Source: Lysobacter sp. Root690 (GTDB lineage Bacteria > Pseudomonadota > Gammaproteobacteria > Xanthomonadales > Xanthomonadaceae). From it: DNA of 48,611 bases. Positions 44,926 to 48,611 of the stretch are shown here, in pieces; the stretch's first letter is position 1, and the number at the start of each line of letters is the position of its first letter. The notes below the pieces were generated by a model. That model saw nothing but the letters and a program-made list of their open reading frames with translations. It was not told the origin of the DNA and made no database searches. Made by a program: the position numbers and the translations under genes. The stretch is from positions 87,208 to 135,818 of the forward strand of contig NZ_LMHM01000012.1 in NCBI RefSeq assembly GCF_001427785.1, given 5' to 3'.

Positions 44926-45272
44926 TTCCCCCCTTTGCAAAAGGGGGGCCAGGGGGGGATTCGCTTTTGCTCTTGACGCCAAGCAAAAGCAAAAGCGAAT
45001 CCCCCGCGCTATAGCTTTTCCCGTCCTGTCGGTACGCCGGGCGCTTGCCCCCTTTTACAAAGTGGGCACCGGTTTGCTCGCTTCGTTTGAAGGAAGCGGA
45101 TTCTTCGCACTATTCGAATGAGTTTCCTTTTGAAATAAGCGGCAGGGACTTCTTTGCTCCCGAAACGAAGGGCAGAAGCGAATCCCCCGCGCTTTAGCCT
45201 TCCCCGTTCTGTCGCTACGCCGGGCGCTTGCCCCCTTTTACAAAGTGGGCACCGGTTTTATTCGCTTCGTTT
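44926..45272. repeat. CCCCCC-TTT hairpin repeats and a duplicated 97-bp block
   Basis: A forward copy at about 44926-44972 is followed by two long reverse-type copies (about 44994-45090 and 45176-45272). The long copies share GCGAATCCCCCGCGCT, then GTACGCCGGGCGCTTGCCCC-like, then CCCTTTTACAAAGTGGGCAC, and are direct repeats 182 bp apart. A related long copy occurs at 12488-12577. No gene is seen in 44787-45448. Confidence 0.82.
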
Positions 45273-45448
45273 GAAGCAAAAGCCGGCGCTTCGCACGCTC
45301 CCGAATGAAAGCGCGGAACAATGAGAAACGAATGACTGCAGCCTTTACTCGTTTCTCACTGTTCCATACTCGTTCCTATCTCCCAGCCCCAACCCAACCA
45401 GCCAAGCCCCGCACCCCCACCCACCCGCCGCTGCGCTACGCTTGAGCC

Positions 45449-46474
45449 ATGAACAATCTCTCCGCTCCTCAAGGCATCGAGTCCGCCGCCTCGCACACCA
45501 CCTCGCCCGACCCGGCCGCGCCGACCTATTCCGACATCCTTGCCGCGGCCGCGCGCATCGCCCCGCTCGCGCATGCCACGCCGGTGCTGCGCTCGCGCGC
45601 GATCGACGAACTCGCCGGCTGCGAGCTGCACTTCAAATGCGAGAACCTGCAACGCGGCGGCGCGTTCAAGTTCCGCGGCGCCAGTAACGCGGTGTTCTCG
45701 CTCAGCGACGAGGAAGTCGCGCGCGGCATCGTCACCCAAAGCTCGGGCAACCACGGCGGCGCGATCGCCCTGGCCGCGCGCCTGCGCGGTACAACCGCGA
45801 CCGTGGTCGCGCCGCACAACACGCCGCAGGTCAAGCTCGCCGCGATCCGTGCCTACGGCGCGCGGATCGTGCATTGCGAACCCGACCAGGCCTCGCGCGA
45901 TGCGACCACCGCGCAGGTGCTGGCGCAGACCGGCGGCGTGCTGGTGCATCCGTTCAACGATCCGCGGGTCATCGCTGGGCAAGGCACCGCGACCCTGGAA
46001 CTGCTCGCCAGCGTGCCGAACCTGGACGCGGTGATCGCGCCGGTCAGCGGCGGTGGACTGCTGTCCGGCACGGCGATCGCCGCCCACGGCCATAACCCGG
46101 CGATCGAGGTCTACGGCGCCGAACCCGAAGGCGCGCGCGATGCCCGCGACTCGCTGCACGAAGGCCGCCGCATCACCGGCCGCAAGCCCGACACCATCTG
46201 CGACGGACTGCGCGCCGAACTGGGCACGCTCACCTTTCCTATCCTTCGCTCACATCTGCGCGACATTCTGTTGGTCGACGATCCGCAGGTCATCGCGGCG
46301 ATGCGCTTGATCTGGGAGCGCATGAAGCTGGTGGTCGAACCGTCGGGCGCGGTGCCGCTCGCGGTCGTGCTCGCCAATCGCGAACGATTCGCAAACCGAC
46401 GCGTCGGTCTGATCGTGTCCGGCGGCAACGTCGATCTGAATTTGCTCGCGCAATGGTTCGCGCGCACGCCGTGA
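45449..46474 (+). CDS. PLP-dependent serine/threonine dehydratase (or racemase) family enzyme
   Basis: A 341-residue fold-type II PLP enzyme. The PLP lysine lies in GGAFKFRGA (about 74). SSGNHGGAIALAARLRG is the substrate/phosphate loop, and PVSGGGLLSGTA binds the cofactor phosphate. SGGNVDL near the C-terminus is the pyridine-nitrogen region. The length fits catabolic threonine or serine dehydratases and serine racemases without the regulatory ACT domain. Members of this family also include hydroxyaspartate ammonia-lyases, so the exact substrate is open. It begins 76 bp after a repeat-rich stretch and is transcribed alone. Confidence 0.9.
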   Translation: MNNLSAPQGIESAASHTTSPDPAAPTYSDILAAAARIAPLAHATPVLRSRAIDELAGCELHFKCENLQRGGAFKFRGASNAVFSLSDEEVARGIVTQSSGNHGGAIALAARLRGTTATVVAPHNTPQVKLAAIRAYGARIVHCEPDQASRDATTAQVLAQTGGVLVHPFNDPRVIAGQGTATLELLASVPNLDAVIAPVSGGGLLSGTAIAAHGHNPAIEVYGAEPEGARDARDSLHEGRRITGRKPDTICDGLRAELGTLTFPILRSHLRDILLVDDPQVIAAMRLIWERMKLVVEPSGAVPLAVVLANRERFANRRVGLIVSGGNVDLNLLAQWFARTP

Positions 46475-46694
46475 CCGGTCGGCGAACTGCTTTGCGTTTG
46501 TTATGCGACTCGTTTTCGAAGCTGCGCTTTTAGTCGCATAAGCCGCGTAAAACCCGGCATTTTCTGTGATCTTCGTTTGTGTTTTTTGTGAACACAGCTG
46601 GCACGCTGCGCCATCGCGCGCCAGTCCCTAGCCATGCGCGCGGCTCGTTATAAGAGTCGGGACCGGACCAGCGCACAGGCCAGGGAGTTGCAAC

Positions 46695-47507
46695 ATGGTG
46701 GATGTCGAATTTCGCGTGGTGTCCGATCGTCGCGATGGCTTGCTGCTCGCGCTCGGGCAAGTGGTCATCGCCAACGGTTTCACCCTGTTGCGTCAACGCA
46801 TGCTCAACAGCGAGGAAGGCGTGGTGCTGGTGATGGTCGTGCGCGGCCCGGCCGAAGCCTTGTTGATGCTCGAAGAGCGTCTGGGCACGCATCATCTGGT
46901 GCAGAGTTTCGAAGCCTCGCCGTACGAACCGGCGCCCGCCGCCGCGCCTGCACCGGCGCCGGCCGCGCGCAACGGCGCGCCCACTCATGCCCCGGCCGCC
47001 GCGCCGAGCGCGAATCCCGCGCCGCCGGCATCGTATGCTCCGCCCGCCGCCACCGCCGCGCCGATCGACACCCAGCGCGTGGAAACCCTGCTGCCGCAAC
47101 TGGCGCGCAACTACCCCAACATCCTGCTGCAGCTGGTCGCGCTGGAACGCGAGCTGCCGCCGACCCAGCGCGAGGCGACCTTGCGCTACATCGGTCAGCG
47201 CGTCGGCGCCTGGGTCTACAAGCGCGATTTCGCCTTGGGCGGACAGCTGCCGCTGGCCGACTCGGTACGGCGCATCGCGCTGCCGGCGATGCGCCAGCTG
47301 GTCCAGGCCGAACTGCACGAGGACGTGCTCAAGGTCCGCAACAGCCCCTTTTGCCATCGCGGCGAAACCGGCGAGTGCTGCCATTTCCTGCGCGGCATGC
47401 TCGGCGGCCTGCTCGAAGGCCAGCACGGCGCCGACGGCGTGCGCGTGGTCGAAAGCCAGTGCCGCAACACCGGCGCGGAAAGCTGCCGGTTCGAATTCGA
47501 AGCCTGA
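46695..47507 (+). CDS. ACT-like plus V4R-domain protein, function unknown
   Basis: A 270-residue protein in three parts. Residues 1-78 (VDVEFRVVSDRRDGLLLALG, QVVIANGFTLLRQRML) have an ACT-like alternating strand-helix pattern. Residues 79-123 are a Pro/Ala linker. Residues 125-270 resemble a V4R (4-vinyl reductase) domain, with cysteines 220, 228, 229, 256 and 264 in CHRGETGECCHF and CRNTGAESCRFEF. V4R domains bind small molecules and can hold metal. AGGGAG lies 8 nt before the ATG. There is no output domain, so it may be a sensor that acts on a partner. It is upstream of the MHYT gene on the same strand. Confidence 0.75.
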   Translation: MVDVEFRVVSDRRDGLLLALGQVVIANGFTLLRQRMLNSEEGVVLVMVVRGPAEALLMLEERLGTHHLVQSFEASPYEPAPAAAPAPAPAARNGAPTHAPAAAPSANPAPPASYAPPAATAAPIDTQRVETLLPQLARNYPNILLQLVALERELPPTQREATLRYIGQRVGAWVYKRDFALGGQLPLADSVRRIALPAMRQLVQAELHEDVLKVRNSPFCHRGETGECCHFLRGMLGGLLEGQHGADGVRVVESQCRNTGAESCRFEFEA

Positions 47508-47650
47508 CCGGTCCGATCCCGGTCGTCCACGGCAAGGATCGCCGTGGCGCAAGGCACGCCGGGATGCGCCGACGTGCGATGTCGACGCGGCGCGGGACGA
47601 CGCCGTTGCGGCCCATTGCCACTTCAACCCATCCACCCAGGGGGTTCGCC

Positions 47651-48403
47651 ATGCCGCACGATCCAGCCATTCAATGCATCCATGACCCGTTGCTGGTCAT
47701 CCTGTCCTACGTCGTCTCGGTGCTGGGCTCGTTCACCGCCCTGCAGCTGGCGATCGCGATTCCGAACGCGACCAGCGCGGCGCATCGCTGGCGCGCGGTC
47801 GCCGCGGCCGGCATCGCCATGGGCGGCGGCGCGATCTGGGCGATGCATTTCATCGCCATGCTCGCCTGCCAGATGAACGTGGAAGTGACGTACGACCTGC
47901 CGATCACGCTGGGCTCGGCGGTGGTCGCGGTGGTGTCGTGCATGGCCGGCCTGGCCATCGCCGGCACCGGCTTGTTCAACTGGGGCAAGCTGATCATCGC
48001 CGGCGTGCTGATGGGCCTGGGCGTGACCGGCATGCACTACGCCGGCATGTCGGCGATGCTGATGCCGGCCGACACGGTCTACAACAGCACCCTGGTGATG
48101 GCCTCGGCCGGGATCGCGATCGTCGCTTCGATCGTGGCGCTGTGGCTCGCGTTCAACCTGCGCGGCTGGGGCCAGATGCTCGGCAGCGCGCTGGTCATGG
48201 GCGTGGCGGTGTGCGGCATGCATTACACCGGCATGCTCGCGGCGAGTTTCGTGCCGAACGAAGCGCGCGCCTCGTTGGTCGCCGGTGGCGTCAGCGGCGG
48301 TTACCTCGGCGTGGGCATCTTCGTGGTCACCACCGCGCTGCTGGCCGCGGTGCTGACGATCAGCTTGCTGCGCCAGCGGCAGCGGTCGATGGTGCGGATC
48401 TGA
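47651..48403 (+). CDS. MHYT-domain integral membrane protein
   Basis: A 250-residue membrane protein made only of the MHYT sensor: seven predicted helices with the three characteristic motifs MHFIAM (65-70), MHYAGM (128-133) and MHYTGM (190-195). MHYT domains are thought to bind copper and to sense oxygen, CO or NO, and are usually fused to GGDEF/EAL or kinase domains. Here there is none, so a partner must relay the signal. AGGGGG precedes the ATG. The 143-bp gap from the V4R protein gene, same strand, allows cotranscription. It ends in a short basic tail. Confidence 0.94.
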   Translation: MPHDPAIQCIHDPLLVILSYVVSVLGSFTALQLAIAIPNATSAAHRWRAVAAAGIAMGGGAIWAMHFIAMLACQMNVEVTYDLPITLGSAVVAVVSCMAGLAIAGTGLFNWGKLIIAGVLMGLGVTGMHYAGMSAMLMPADTVYNSTLVMASAGIAIVASIVALWLAFNLRGWGQMLGSALVMGVAVCGMHYTGMLAASFVPNEARASLVAGGVSGGYLGVGIFVVTTALLAAVLTISLLRQRQRSMVRI

Positions 48404-48466
48404 GTTCGCCGCCGGGCGCTTGCCGGTGAGGCGGCGGGCGTGGCGGGATAGGTATGCCTGATGTGG

Positions 48467-48498
48467 AAAAGGCCCGCCTGGTGCGGGCCTTTTCTTTT
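48467..48498 (+). terminator. Rho-independent terminator after the MHYT gene
   Basis: AAAAGGCCCGC, a short loop CTGGT, GCGGGCCTTTTCTTTT: a clean 11-bp A/T-ended stem starting 64 bp after the stop codon. Confidence 0.9.
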
Positions 48499-48588
48499 GG
48501 GATGGGTGCTGGGTGGCTTGGTATGGGGCGATGGCTCAATAACCGACCCTTGCTTTGGAATCCAACAGACGACGCATTCTTTCAGGAC

Positions 48589-48611
48589 GTCATTCCCGCG
48601 AAGGCGGGAAT
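48589..48611. repeat. end of a MITE-like element cut by the window
   Basis: GTCATTCCCGCGAAGGCGGG is the terminal sequence of the 113-bp elements at 3672 and 4651. The rest lies outside the window. Confidence 0.65.

Overview
The window looks like chromosome of a high-GC gammaproteobacterium of the family Xanthomonadaceae, most likely Lysobacter or a close relative. I infer this from protein resemblance, strong GC bias at third codon positions, and three dispersed intergenic repeat types that fit this group: CCCCCC-TTT hairpins, GTAGGAGCGGCGC palindromes and CCCGCGAAGGCGGG-ended elements. I see no rRNA, tRNA, CRISPR array, transposase, prophage or plasmid gene. About 40 protein genes are supported.

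Layout. 1-1357: a small conserved-looking protein and a hotdog thioesterase. 1427-12352: a sugar catabolism island. It holds a LacI regulator and leftward Entner-Doudoroff genes (zwf, pgl, edd, a HAD phosphatase, eda). Divergent from zwf runs an N-acetylglucosamine operon (GntR regulator, SIS-type glucosamine-6-phosphate deaminase, nagA). The 148 bp between zwf and the GntR gene carries repeated TGGTAT-type half-sites and a palindrome, so amino-sugar use and the Entner-Doudoroff route may share control. 12708-17911: a secreted amidohydrolase, an exported unknown, a macro-domain protein, a beta-barrel-like protein with no signal peptide, and a small protein resembling EF-Tu domain 3. 18216-21905: a large indolepyruvate:ferredoxin oxidoreductase-type fusion with a clear terminator.

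22339-25870: an ECF sigma factor, anti-sigma factor and small protein, divergent from a membrane-anchored catalase-like peroxidase and cytochrome b561. The same bipartite promoter-like motif (GGAATAAAC-N12-CGTC) faces each way between the two arms. 26054-35250: mostly single genes (ABM-domain protein, 3'-5' exonuclease, unknown, M61 peptidase, class C beta-lactamase-fold hydrolase, FAD oxidoreductase, opgD). 35656-37545: mnmG, preceded by a perfect 33-bp inverted repeat. Beside it lies a candidate sigma-54-dependent small RNA ending in a strong terminator. 38270-44786: two lipoproteins divergent from a five-gene MacB-like ABC exporter operon with three different periplasmic adaptors. 45449-48403: a serine/threonine dehydratase-family enzyme, an ACT-like plus V4R protein, and a stand-alone MHYT membrane sensor.

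The strongest leads for new biology are the two-way ECF promoter pair, the sigma-54 small-RNA candidate next to the mnmG inverted repeat, the three-adaptor exporter, the operator cluster joining nag and zwf, and two 113-bp MITE-like copies flanking the HAD gene. All assignments come from reading the sequence; no database search was run.
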